Assembly (NCBI GenBank): GCA_038238245.1
Contig: JBBRXX010000024.1
Location: forward strand, 6,598-70,597
Direction: 5' to 3'
DNA: 64,000 bases
From: DASQHW01 sp038238245
GTDB lineage: Bacteria > Actinomycetota > Acidimicrobiia > IMCC26256 > PALSA-610
Shown piece after piece: positions 41,387-49,298 of the stretch (position 1 is its first letter; every line of letters starts with the position of its first letter). The position numbers and the translations under genes are program-made. The notes below the pieces were generated by a model. That model was not told the DNA's origin and searched no databases. It saw only the letters and a list, made by a program, of their open reading frames with translations.

Positions 41387-42274
41387 ATGTCCGACGAGCG
41401 CACCACCGGAACCGCCCGCGTGAAGCGGGGGCTGGCCGAGATGCTGCGGGGCGGCGTCATCATGGACGTCGTCGACGCCGAGCAGGCCAAGATCGCCGAG
41501 GACGCGGGCGCGGTCGCGGTGATGGCGCTCGAGCGCGTGCCGGCCGACATCCGCCGCGACGGCGGGGTCGCGCGCATGAGCGATCCGTCGATGATCGAAA
41601 GCATCCAGAAGGCCGTGACGATCCCGGTGATGGCGAAGTGCCGGATCGGCCACTTCGCCGAGGCGCAGGTCCTGCAGGCGCTCAGCGTCGACTACGTCGA
41701 CGAGTCCGAGGTGTTGACGCCGGCCGACGAGGCGCACCACGTGCACAAGTGGTCGTTCACGGTGCCGTTCGTGTGTGGCGCGACGAACCTCGGGGAGGCG
41801 CTCCGGCGCATCAGCGAAGGTGCCGCGCTGATCCGCAGCAAGGGCGAGGCCGGCACCGGCAACATCGTCGAGGCGGTGCGCCACCTGCGTTCGATCCTGG
41901 GTGACATCGACCGCATCAAGATCGCCCGCGGCGAAGAGCGTTACCAGTGGGCCAAGGAGCTGCGGGCGCCGATCGAGCTGGTCGAAGAGGTCGCCGAGCG
42001 GGGCGAGCTGCCGGTGCCGTTGTTCTGTGCGGGCGGCATCGCCACCCCCGCCGATGCCGCGCTCGTGATGCAGTTGGGCGCGCAGTCGGTGTTCGTGGGA
42101 AGCGGCATCTTCAAGTCGAACGAGCCGGCCAAGCGGGCCCGTGCGATCGTCGAGGCGACGACGCACTACGACGACGCCGACATCCTGGCCAAAGTGTCGC
42201 GGGGGCTCGGCGAGGCGATGCGCGGCGAGGAGATCGACACGCTCGACGTCAAGCTCGCCGATCGCGGCTGGTGA
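41387..42274 (+). CDS. pdxS: Pyridoxal 5'-phosphate synthase, PdxS subunit
   Basis: Lyase/synthase subunit making PLP from ribose 5-phosphate, glyceraldehyde 3-phosphate and ammonia supplied by PdxT. The 295-residue TIM-barrel protein is highly conserved: MDVVDAEQAKIAEDAGA, VMAKCRIGHFAEAQ with an active lysine, KGEAGTGNIVEAVRH, and GSGIFKS. The ATG at 41387 fits the leaderless -10. pdxT follows 20 bases downstream. Confidence 0.97.
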   Translation: MSDERTTGTARVKRGLAEMLRGGVIMDVVDAEQAKIAEDAGAVAVMALERVPADIRRDGGVARMSDPSMIESIQKAVTIPVMAKCRIGHFAEAQVLQALSVDYVDESEVLTPADEAHHVHKWSFTVPFVCGATNLGEALRRISEGAALIRSKGEAGTGNIVEAVRHLRSILGDIDRIKIARGEERYQWAKELRAPIELVEEVAERGELPVPLFCAGGIATPADAALVMQLGAQSVFVGSGIFKSNEPAKRARAIVEATTHYDDADILAKVSRGLGEAMRGEEIDTLDVKLADRGW

Positions 42275-42294
42275 GCGAATGAGGCCGCCAGCCC

Positions 42295-42867
42295 ATGAAG
42301 GTCGGGGTTCTCGCGCTCCAAGGCGCCTTCCGCGAGCACGCCGAAGCGCTCGGCGCCCTCGGCGCTGACGTCGCGCTCGTCAAGCGGCCCGAACACCTCG
42401 CCGGCATCGACGCGATCTTCCTGCCCGGCGGCGAATCGACCACCATCGACAAGCTGCTCGACACCTCCGGACTGCGCGCCCCGCTCACCGATGCATTGCG
42501 CGCCGGCCTCCCGGCATTCGCGACCTGTGCCGGGCTGATCGTCTGCGGACACGACATCGTCGACGGCCGTCCCGACCAGCAGCCGCTCGACGTCCTCGAC
42601 GTGACGGTGCGGCGCAACGGCTACGGGCGCCAGCGCGAGTCGTTCGAGGTCGCCCTCGACGTCCACGGGCTCACGGGCGGGCCGTTCGTGGGCGTGTTCA
42701 TCCGCGCGCCGGTCGTCGAGCGGGCGGGACCGGCGGTGGAGGTGCTCGCCGAGCACGAGGGCGTGCCCGTGCTCGGGCGCCAGGCGCACTGCTGGTTCTC
42801 GTCGTTCCATCCCGAGTTGTCAGGTGACCTCCGCCTGCACCAACGTTTCTTGCAAGAGGTGGTGTGA
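42295..42867 (+). CDS. pdxT: Pyridoxal 5'-phosphate synthase glutaminase subunit
   Basis: Class I glutaminase releasing ammonia into PdxS. The 190-residue protein starts VGVLALQGAFREH. It has the oxyanion region PGGESTT, the nucleophile Cys78 in ATCAGLI and the His172/Glu174 pair in FHPE, so the triad is complete. The ATG at 42295 immediately precedes this fold. yebC starts three bases after its stop. Confidence 0.96.
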   Translation: MKVGVLALQGAFREHAEALGALGADVALVKRPEHLAGIDAIFLPGGESTTIDKLLDTSGLRAPLTDALRAGLPAFATCAGLIVCGHDIVDGRPDQQPLDVLDVTVRRNGYGRQRESFEVALDVHGLTGGPFVGVFIRAPVVERAGPAVEVLAEHEGVPVLGRQAHCWFSSFHPELSGDLRLHQRFLQEVV

Positions 42868-42870
42868 TCC

Positions 42871-43620
42871 ATGTCCGGTCATTCGAAGTGGCATTCGATC
42901 AAGCACAAGAAGGGCGCGGCCGACGCGAAGCGCGGCAAGCTGTTCGCGGTGCTGATCCGCCAGATCGAGGTCGCCGCGCGCGCCGGGGGCGGCGATGTCG
43001 AATCGAACGCGACGCTGCGCACCACGATCGGCAAGGCACGCGACAACTCGGTGCCGATGGACACGATCCAGCGCGCGATCAAGCGTGGCACCGGTGAAGA
43101 AGCAGGCGTGGTGTACGAGCAGGTGTCGTACGAGGGCTACGCACCGGGCGGAGTCGCCGTGATCGTGCAGGCCCTCACCGACAATCGCAACCGCACATCC
43201 GCCGAGATCAAGAACCTGTTCAGCCGCAACGGCGGCTCGTTCGCAGAGCCGGGCGCGGTGTCGTGGCAGTTCGAGCGAAAGGGCATCGTGAACGTCGACA
43301 AGTCCGTCGACGAGGACGAGCTCATGCTCGCGGCGGCCGAAGCCGGCGCCGACGACGTCGAGGACGGCGGCGACGCATGGCACGTCACGACGCCGCCGAC
43401 CGATCTGCACGCGGTCCGCAGTGCCATCGAGGAGGCGGGCTACAAGGTCAGCTCGTCGGACCTCACGATGATCCCCACGACCTCGGTGGAGCTCGCCGCG
43501 GAGAGCCAGGCGCGGACCGTGCTCCGGTTGGTGGACGCCCTCGAGGATCACGACGACGTCGAGGCCGTGTACGCCAACTTCGACATTCCCGATTCCGTAC
43601 TCGAGGCGGTGACCGCATGA
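42871..43620 (+). CDS. yebC: YebC/PmpR-family regulator or translation factor
   Basis: The 249-residue YebC protein has the conserved N-terminus SGHSKWHSIKHKKGAADAKRG, the middle MDTIQRAIKRGTGE and YEGYAPGGVAVIV. Family members have been described as transcription regulators and, more recently, as factors helping ribosomes through proline stretches. In many bacteria yebC directly precedes ruvC. Here 3.5 kb of other genes separate them. The next gene starts in its stop codon. Confidence 0.95.
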   Translation: MSGHSKWHSIKHKKGAADAKRGKLFAVLIRQIEVAARAGGGDVESNATLRTTIGKARDNSVPMDTIQRAIKRGTGEEAGVVYEQVSYEGYAPGGVAVIVQALTDNRNRTSAEIKNLFSRNGGSFAEPGAVSWQFERKGIVNVDKSVDEDELMLAAAEAGADDVEDGGDAWHVTTPPTDLHAVRSAIEEAGYKVSSSDLTMIPTTSVELAAESQARTVLRLVDALEDHDDVEAVYANFDIPDSVLEAVTA

Positions 43621-44078
43621 TCCAGGTCGGCGAAAAGGCTCCGGACTTCACGCTGCCGGGCATCCAGGACGGCGAGAAGCGCGACTACACGTTGTCGGAG
43701 TACCTCGGGCGCAAGGTCGTGCTCGCGTTCTATCCCGGCGACTTCACACCGGGTTGTACGCGCCAGATGTGCTCGTACCGCGACAACTTCGAGGACTTCG
43801 AGCCGACCGGCGCGGTGTTGCTCGGCATCTCGCCCCAGGACGTCGACAGCCACGCGAAATGGGCCGAGAAGAAGCAGTTCCACTTCCCCCTGCTCGCCGA
43901 CGTCGACAAGAAGGTGATCGAGGCGTACGGCGTCGGCGCGCCGCTCATCAACGTGCGTCGGTCGGTGTTCGTGATCGACGGCGAGGGCATCGTGCGCTTC
44001 GCCGACCGCAAGCTCATCGGTGCGACGTTCGTGCCGATCGACAAGCTCGTTCCCGTCCTCGACGCGGTCCGGGGCTGA
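43617..44078 (+). CDS. bcp: Peroxiredoxin, BCP/PrxQ type
   Basis: Thiol peroxidase reducing hydroperoxides. The 153-residue protein has the active site FTPGCTRQMCSYRD with peroxidatic Cys47 and a second Cys52 at the PrxQ spacing, so an intramolecular disulfide is expected. The ATG at 43617 overlaps the yebC stop and begins a normal-length protein. The long upstream frame is a yebC shadow. Confidence 0.92.
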   Translation: MIQVGEKAPDFTLPGIQDGEKRDYTLSEYLGRKVVLAFYPGDFTPGCTRQMCSYRDNFEDFEPTGAVLLGISPQDVDSHAKWAEKKQFHFPLLADVDKKVIEAYGVGAPLINVRRSVFVIDGEGIVRFADRKLIGATFVPIDKLVPVLDAVRG

Positions 44079-44086
44079 ACGATTCC

Positions 44087-44497
44087 GTGGACATCGACGC
44101 CGCCCTCCGCTTCGTCGCCGAGAATCACCGCGCCGTGCTCGCCACGCGCCGTCGTGACGACGCTCCGCAGCTCTCACCGGTGGCCGTCGCGGCCGACGAC
44201 GACGGAAAGCTCGTGGTGAGCAGCCGCGAGACCGCGGTCAAGGTCAAGAACCTGCGGCACGACCCGCGGGCATCGGCATGCGTGATGAACGACTCGTTCT
44301 ACGGACCGTGGGTACAGGTCGACGGCACGGCCGAGGTCGTGTCGCTGCCCGACGCGATGGACGGGCTCGTCGCGTACTACCGGCAGGTTTCGGGTGAGCA
44401 CCCCGACTGGGACGACTACCGCGCCGCCATGCACCGCGAGCAGCGCGTCCTGATCCGCATCACGCCCGAGCGGGCCGGCCCCAACATCTCGGGCTGA
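44087..44497 (+). CDS. PPOX-class (pyridoxamine oxidase-like) F420- or flavin-dependent protein
   Basis: Split-barrel protein of 136 residues. FVAENHRAVLATRRRDDAPQLSPV, VVSSRETAVKVKNLRHDPRASACV and WVQVDGTAEVV are typical of the small F420-dependent PPOX enzymes of actinobacteria. The substrate is unknown. The GTG at 44087 begins the conserved region eight bases after the peroxiredoxin stop. A 51-base palindrome starts at the base after its stop codon. Confidence 0.82.
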   Translation: MDIDAALRFVAENHRAVLATRRRDDAPQLSPVAVAADDDGKLVVSSRETAVKVKNLRHDPRASACVMNDSFYGPWVQVDGTAEVVSLPDAMDGLVAYYRQVSGEHPDWDDYRAAMHREQRVLIRITPERAGPNISG

Positions 44498-44548
44498 GGT
44501 TCTTGCGAGCGACGGCGACACTCAGTGTCGCCGAGCGTCGCAAGAACC
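44498..44548. repeat. Long intergenic palindrome between the PPOX gene and coxS
   Basis: Outer arms GGTTCTTGCGA / TCGCAAGAACC (11 bases) and inner stem GGCGACAC / GTGTCGCC with a TCA loop are separated by a 5x5 internal loop. It begins on the base after a stop codon. It marks the left edge of the cox-like module. Confidence 0.8.
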
Positions 44549-44559
44549 ACCTCCCGCGC

Positions 44560-44565
44560 TAGGTT
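44560..44565 (+). promoter_or_regulatory. Probable -10 element (TAGGTT) for coxS
   Basis: TAGGTT is eight bases before the coxS ATG, just outside the palindrome, which agrees with a leaderless start. Confidence 0.4.
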
Positions 44566-44573
44566 CACCGGCC

Positions 44574-45047
44574 ATGCAGGTGAAGATGACCGTCAACGAG
44601 GCGGCGCAGGATCACGACGTCGAAGCGCGCACGTTGCTCGTGCAGTACCTGCGGGAGGCGTGCGGCCTCACCGGCACGAAGGTCGGCTGTGACACGTCGA
44701 GTTGCGGCGCGTGCACGGTGCTCGTCGACGGTGAATCGGTGAAGTCGTGCACGATGCTCGCGGCCCAGGCCGACGGCGTGTCCGTCACCACGATCGAGGG
44801 GCTTGCTCGTGGCGGCGAATGGCATCCGGTGCAGACGGCCTTCCACGAGCACCACGGCCTCCAGTGCGGCTACTGCACGGCGGGCATGGTGATGGCGGCC
44901 GTGTCGCTGATCGACGAGATCCCGAACCCCAGTGAGCGTGACGTGCGCCTCGGCCTCGAGGGCAATCTGTGCCGCTGCACCGGGTACCACAACATCGTGA
45001 AGTCGGTGCTCGCCGCGGCGGAGCAGATGCAGGGGACGAAGCGATGA
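44574..45047 (+). CDS. coxS: Small [2Fe-2S] subunit of a xanthine oxidase/CO dehydrogenase-family hydroxylase
   Basis: Electron-transfer subunit with two iron-sulfur clusters. The 157-residue protein has the plant-ferredoxin-type cluster motif GCDTSSCGACTVLVDG with a later CTML, and the second-domain motifs QCGYCTAGMVM and NLCRCTGYHN. The extreme N-terminus is slightly different from the usual VNG opening. coxM overlaps its stop. No molybdopterin-binding large subunit is adjacent, so the real partner and substrate (CO or another) cannot be told. Confidence 0.88.
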   Translation: MQVKMTVNEAAQDHDVEARTLLVQYLREACGLTGTKVGCDTSSCGACTVLVDGESVKSCTMLAAQADGVSVTTIEGLARGGEWHPVQTAFHEHHGLQCGYCTAGMVMAAVSLIDEIPNPSERDVRLGLEGNLCRCTGYHNIVKSVLAAAEQMQGTKR

Positions 45048-45862
45048 TCCCGGCCGCGTTCGACTACGTGCGCGCCGATTCTGCCGACGAGGCGGTCGCG
45101 CTCATCGCCGAGCACGGCGAGGATGCGAAGTTCCTCGCGGGCGGCATGTCGCTGCTGCCGTTGATGAAGCTGCGCCTGGCCACGCCGTCGGTGGTCGTCG
45201 ACGTCGGTCGCGTCCGCGACCTGTCCTACGTACGCGACGGCGGCGACCACGTTGCGATCGGCGCGCTGACCCGCCATCGCGACCTCGAGACCAACGACAT
45301 GCTCACCAACGAGTGTGGCGTCGTGCGCGCGGTCGCCGGACAGGTCGGCGACAACCAGGTGCGCCACCGGGGCACGATCGGCGGCTCGGTCGCGCACGGC
45401 GATCCCGCCTCCGACCTTCCGGCCGCATTGCTCGCGCTCGACGCGACGTTCGTCGTGCAGGGCCCGAGCGGCGCACGACACGTCGCCGCCCACGACTTCT
45501 TCCACGGGTTTCTCGAGACCGCGCTCGAACCCGACGAACTGCTCACCGAGATCCGCGTCCCGAAGCCGGGCGCGTCGGGCTTCGGGTTCGAGAAGTTCAA
45601 CCGGCGCGCGCAGGACTATGCGATCGTGGGAGTGGTCGCGACACGCGTACACGACGGCACCCACGTCGGCCTCGTGAACATGGGCCAGACACCCCTGCGC
45701 GCGCACGCCGTCGAGAACGCGCTGGCCCAAGGTGCGTCCGTTGCCGACGCGGCGCGCGAGGCCGCTTCGGGCACCGAGCCGCCCGGCGACCTCAACGCAT
45801 CACCCGAGTTCCGCGCCCACCTCGCTCAGGTGCTGGTGCGGCGCGCGCTCGAAGCTCTTTGA
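45044..45862 (+). CDS. coxM: FAD-binding medium subunit of a CO dehydrogenase-family hydroxylase
   Basis: Flavoprotein subunit taking electrons from the small subunit. The 272-residue protein starts IPAAFDYVRADSADEAVALI. It has the FAD motifs AGGMSLLPLMKLRL and RHRGTIGGSVAHGDPASDLP, and a C-terminal CO-dehydrogenase flavoprotein domain. The start overlaps the coxS stop, and the mocA-like gene starts in its own stop. The gene order S-M without L is atypical. Confidence 0.88.
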   Translation: MIPAAFDYVRADSADEAVALIAEHGEDAKFLAGGMSLLPLMKLRLATPSVVVDVGRVRDLSYVRDGGDHVAIGALTRHRDLETNDMLTNECGVVRAVAGQVGDNQVRHRGTIGGSVAHGDPASDLPAALLALDATFVVQGPSGARHVAAHDFFHGFLETALEPDELLTEIRVPKPGASGFGFEKFNRRAQDYAIVGVVATRVHDGTHVGLVNMGQTPLRAHAVENALAQGASVADAAREAASGTEPPGDLNASPEFRAHLAQVLVRRALEAL

Positions 45863-46464
45863 ACCACATCGCGGTCGCCGTGCTCGCGGCCGGCCGGGGC
45901 ATTCGCTTCGGGGGCAACGTCCCGAAGCCGTTGCTGGAGCTCGGGGGCCGGCCCCTGCTCGCACACGCGCTCACGGCCGCGCGGGAGACCGGACGGGAAC
46001 CCGTGCTGTGCGTCGTCTCCGACGACCGGGTCGCGGCGGCCGTGCCGGCGGAGGTCGAGGTCCTGCGCAACGACGCACCCGAGCGCGGCATCGCGTCGAG
46101 CCTGCAGGCCGTCGTGCGGGCGCTCGAGCCGCGGTCGGAGATCGACGCGGTCGTCGTCGGCCTTGCCGACCAGCCGCTCGTCGGGGCCGACGCGTACCGG
46201 AGAGTCGCGGCCGCGCACGAAGATGGCGCGCCGCTCGCGGTCGCGACATACGGCGGCGTCCGCGGCAATCCCGTGCTGATCGCCCGCACGCTGTGGTCCG
46301 AGGCCCTCGAGCTCTCCGGTGACGAGGGCGGCCGGATTCTCGCCCGCCGCCACGGCGCGGCCGAGGTACCGTGCGACGGCACCGGCGAACCGACCGACGT
46401 CGACACCCCCGAAGATCTGGCCGCGTTGGAGAGCAGATGGAAATCGCAGACAGCTTCCGAGTGA
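45859..46464 (+). CDS. mocA: MocA-like molybdenum cofactor cytidylyltransferase
   Basis: NTP-transferase that turns molybdopterin into the cytosine dinucleotide form used by xanthine oxidase-family enzymes. The 201-residue protein has the signature VLAAGRGIRFGGNVPKPLLEL and later LADQPLVGADAYRRV and RGNPVLIAR. Translation must begin at TTG 45859 (LNHIAVAVLAAG), in a TTGA overlap with coxM. The next possible start falls inside the nucleotide-binding motif. The context supports a role in maturing the hydroxylase. Confidence 0.8.
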   Translation: MNHIAVAVLAAGRGIRFGGNVPKPLLELGGRPLLAHALTAARETGREPVLCVVSDDRVAAAVPAEVEVLRNDAPERGIASSLQAVVRALEPRSEIDAVVVGLADQPLVGADAYRRVAAAHEDGAPLAVATYGGVRGNPVLIARTLWSEALELSGDEGGRILARRHGAAEVPCDGTGEPTDVDTPEDLAALESRWKSQTASE

Positions 46465-47150
46465 CCACCCCGATCGCAGAGACGTGGAAGGTGCTGCTCG
46501 ACATCGAAGGCATCGCACCATGCCTGCCGGGCGCGCAACTCCAAGAGGTCGAAGGCGACGAGTACCGCGGGATCGTGAAGGTGAAGGTCGGCCCGATCAC
46601 CGCCCAGTACAAGGGCACGGCCAAGCTCGCCGAGGTCGACGAAGCGAACCGTCGCATCGTCATCGACGCGTCGGGTCGTGACACGCGCGGTCAGGGGAAC
46701 GCCAAGGCGTCGATCGTGGTCACGATGCAGGCCGAAGGCGCCGGCACCAAGGTCGACGTCGTCACCGACCTGTCGGTGACCGGCAAGGTCGCGCAGTTCG
46801 GCCGCGGCGTGCTCGGCGACGTGTCGTCGAAGCTGATGGGCCAGTTCGTCGAGAACCTCGAGCGCGACGTGCTCACGAGTGCGGGTGGCGGCGACACGTC
46901 GCATGCGGGCGGTCCCTACGAACAGGCGCTCGAGAGCGCGGTGCCCGGGCCCCCGGCCGGTTCCACGGCCACGGTGGCGCCCGCGACCGCGCCGTCGAGC
47001 GCGGGTCCGCGCCAGATCCAGTCGCGCGAGGTCGAGCCCGTCGACCTGTTCGAGGTCGCCGGCGCGTCGGTGACGAAGCGCCTGGTCCCGGTGGGCATCG
47101 GGGCCCTCGTGCTGTTCGTCCTGTGGCGCATCCTCCGCGGGCGCGACTGA
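46437..47150 (+). CDS. coxG: CoxG-like SRPBCC protein with C-terminal membrane helix
   Basis: The 237-residue protein has an N-terminal CoxG/SRPBCC domain (residues 1-150, FRVTTPIAETWKVLLDIEGIAPCLPGA), an Ala/Pro/Thr-rich linker and one C-terminal transmembrane helix (LVPVGIGALVLFVLWRILRG). CoxG anchors CO dehydrogenase to the membrane in Oligotropha. The helix here would fit such a role. The ATG at 46437 overlaps the mocA-like gene by 28 bases. ruvC follows 19 bases later with its own -10. Confidence 0.83.
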   Translation: MEIADSFRVTTPIAETWKVLLDIEGIAPCLPGAQLQEVEGDEYRGIVKVKVGPITAQYKGTAKLAEVDEANRRIVIDASGRDTRGQGNAKASIVVTMQAEGAGTKVDVVTDLSVTGKVAQFGRGVLGDVSSKLMGQFVENLERDVLTSAGGGDTSHAGGPYEQALESAVPGPPAGSTATVAPATAPSSAGPRQIQSREVEPVDLFEVAGASVTKRLVPVGIGALVLFVLWRILRGRD

Positions 47151-47156
47151 AGCCTT

Positions 47157-47162
47157 TAGGAT
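47157..47162 (+). promoter_or_regulatory. Probable -10 element (TAGGAT) for leaderless ruvC
   Basis: TAGGAT is seven bases before the ruvC GTG at 47170, with no ribosome site. It could restart transcription of the conserved backbone after the cox-like module. Confidence 0.5.
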
Positions 47163-47169
47163 CGAACCG

Positions 47170-47682
47170 GTGTTCGACTCCGCGGGGCCCGTGCTGGGCA
47201 TCGACCCCGGCGTCTCTCGCTGCGGCTACGGCGTGGTCGCGCGCAGCGACGGCCGGCTGCGCGCGTTGTCGTGCGGCGTGATCCGCACGCCCCCGACCGA
47301 TCCGTTGCCCGACCGCCTGGTCGCCCTCGCCGACGAGCTGGCGTTGCTCGTCGCGCAGGTGCGGCCCTCAGCCCTCGCGGTCGAGCGGGTGCTGTTCCAG
47401 GCCAACGCCCGCACCGCGATGTCGGTGGGGCAGGCGAGCGGCCTTGCGCTCGTCGCGGCGGCCCGGGTGGGGGTGCCGGTCGCGCAGTACAGCCCGAACG
47501 AGGTGAAGCTCGCCGTCACCGGTGACGGTCGCGCCGACAAGGCTGCGGTGCAGGGGATGGTGACACGGCTGCTCGCACTGCGCGAGGTCCCCAAGCCCGC
47601 CGACGCGGCCGACGCGCTCGCGCTCGCGTGCTGCCACATGGGCAAGATGCGCCTCGCGTCCCGGGTGGAGGCCGCCACGTGA
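47170..47682 (+). CDS. ruvC: Holliday junction resolvase RuvC
   Basis: Endonuclease resolving Holliday junctions. The 170-residue protein has the first catalytic Asp in LGIDPGVSRCGYG (Asp12), a Glu in AVERVLFQANART and the C-terminal DAADALALACCH acidic pair. The family motif QASGLALVAA is present. The GTG at 47170 fits the -10 spacing. ruvA overlaps its stop, making a ruvCAB unit. Confidence 0.96.
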   Translation: MFDSAGPVLGIDPGVSRCGYGVVARSDGRLRALSCGVIRTPPTDPLPDRLVALADELALLVAQVRPSALAVERVLFQANARTAMSVGQASGLALVAAARVGVPVAQYSPNEVKLAVTGDGRADKAAVQGMVTRLLALREVPKPADAADALALACCHMGKMRLASRVEAAT

Positions 47683-48269
47683 TCGGATCGCTCCGGGGAA
47701 CGGTGATCGGTCGGACCACGACCGGCGAGGTGCTCCTCGAGGTCGGGGGAGTGGGCTATCGCGTGCTGGTGCCGTTGAGCGCGATCCCTTCCCTCGAGGT
47801 CGGGGCGAACACGTTCTTGTTCACGCACACGTACGTGCGTGACGACGCGATCGTGCTGTACGGATTCCCGTCGCGCGACGAGCGTGAGACCTTCGACGCG
47901 CTGATCGCGGCGAATGGTGTCGGCCCGAAGCTCGCGCTCGCCATTCTCTCGGTTCATTCGCCGACCAGTCTTCGGCGCTGTCTCACCGAGGACGACCTCG
48001 ACGGTCTCGTGCTGGTGCCGGGCGTCGGGAAGCGCACTGCGCAGCGGTTGCTCATCGAGCTGAAGGCCCGGCTCGAGGTCCCCGACCTCGACCTCTCGAC
48101 CGTTCCCGGTGCACCGGCGCACAGCGCGCGCGTCGAAGTACGGGACGCGCTGAGCGGGCTCGGCTACTCGGTCGACGAGGTGCGCGACGTCCTCGGTCAG
48201 CTGCCCGAGGACGGCACGGTCGAAGACCTGCTGCGCGACGCGCTCCGGCTGCTGGCGGGCTCGAGATGA
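47679..48269 (+). CDS. ruvA: Holliday junction branch-migration protein RuvA
   Basis: Tetrameric junction-binding subunit of RuvAB. The 196-residue protein has an OB-fold start (VIGSLRGTVIGRTTTGEVLLEVGGVGYRV), two helix-hairpin-helix motifs (ANGVGPKLALAIL and VPGVGKRTAQRLLIELK), a flexible linker and the RuvB-binding C-terminal domain (RVEVRDALSGLGYSVDEV). It begins at GTG 47679 overlapping ruvC and ends overlapping ruvB. Confidence 0.96.
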   Translation: MIGSLRGTVIGRTTTGEVLLEVGGVGYRVLVPLSAIPSLEVGANTFLFTHTYVRDDAIVLYGFPSRDERETFDALIAANGVGPKLALAILSVHSPTSLRRCLTEDDLDGLVLVPGVGKRTAQRLLIELKARLEVPDLDLSTVPGAPAHSARVEVRDALSGLGYSVDEVRDVLGQLPEDGTVEDLLRDALRLLAGSR

Positions 48270-49282
48270 GAGACGAGCTCCTGAGTCCGGCGGCCGATCC
48301 GGTCGAAGCCGCCGAGGAAACGACGCTGCGTCCGCGGCGCCTCGACGAGTTCGTCGGCCAGCCACGGCTGCGCGAGCACCTCGAGATCATGTTGACGGCG
48401 GCCAAGCAGCGCGGCCAAGCGGTCGACCACGTGCTGCTCGCCGGGCCACCCGGCCTCGGCAAGACGAGCCTCGCGGGCATCATCGCCTACGAGATGGGCG
48501 CGCGCATCCAACCGACGAGCGGTCCCGCGCTGGAGCGCGCGGGCGACCTCGCCGCGATCCTGACGAACCTCGACGACGGCGACGTGCTGTTCATCGACGA
48601 AGTGCACCGCTTGCCGCGCGTCGTCGAGGAGGGCCTCTATCCCGCGATGGAGGACTTCCGCTTCGACGTGGTGATCGGGAAGGGTCCGAGCGCGCGGACG
48701 ATCCGTCTCGATCTGCCGCGCTTCACGCTCGTCGGCGCGACCACGCGCACCGGCTCGATCACCGGACCGCTGCGAGACCGGTTCGGCTTCGTCGCCCGCC
48801 TGGACTACTACGACGAATCCGATCTCGCCGCCATCCTGCGCCGGGCGGCCACGATTCTCGGTGTCGAGCTCGCGAGCGACGGCGCCGACGAGATCGCGCG
48901 CCGGTCCCGCGGGACGCCGCGCATCGCGAACCGGCTGCTGAAGCGCGTCCGCGACTACGCCGAGGTGCGCGCCGACGGCCGCGTCACCGCCGACACCGCG
49001 CGTGCCGCACTCACCTTGTTCGAGGTGGACCAGCTCGGCCTGGACAAGGTCGACCGCGCGATCCTCGACGCGCTGTGTCGCACGTTCGCGGGCCGCGCGG
49101 TGGGCCTCGGCACGCTGGCGGTCGCGGTCGGCGAGACCACCGAGACGGTGGAGGACGTGTACGAGCCGTTCTTGATGCAATGCGGCCTGCTCGAGCGCAC
49201 ACCGCGGGGCCGGGTCGCGACACCGGCCGCATTCGCGCATGCGGGTTTGCGCGCGCCGGCCGACGCGCCCAGGCTCTTGTAG
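48266..49282 (+). CDS. ruvB: Holliday junction DNA helicase RuvB
   Basis: AAA+ motor driving branch migration. The 338-residue protein has RPRRLDEFVGQ, Walker A GPPGLGKTS, Walker B LFIDEVHRL, sensor 1 VGATTRTG, the arginine finger in GPLRDRFG and a winged-helix C-terminus. The ATG at 48266 overlaps the ruvA stop. Confidence 0.97.
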   Translation: MRDELLSPAADPVEAAEETTLRPRRLDEFVGQPRLREHLEIMLTAAKQRGQAVDHVLLAGPPGLGKTSLAGIIAYEMGARIQPTSGPALERAGDLAAILTNLDDGDVLFIDEVHRLPRVVEEGLYPAMEDFRFDVVIGKGPSARTIRLDLPRFTLVGATTRTGSITGPLRDRFGFVARLDYYDESDLAAILRRAATILGVELASDGADEIARRSRGTPRIANRLLKRVRDYAEVRADGRVTADTARAALTLFEVDQLGLDKVDRAILDALCRTFAGRAVGLGTLAVAVGETTETVEDVYEPFLMQCGLLERTPRGRVATPAAFAHAGLRAPADAPRLL

Positions 49283-49298
49283 GAGCCGAGGAGAGCAG

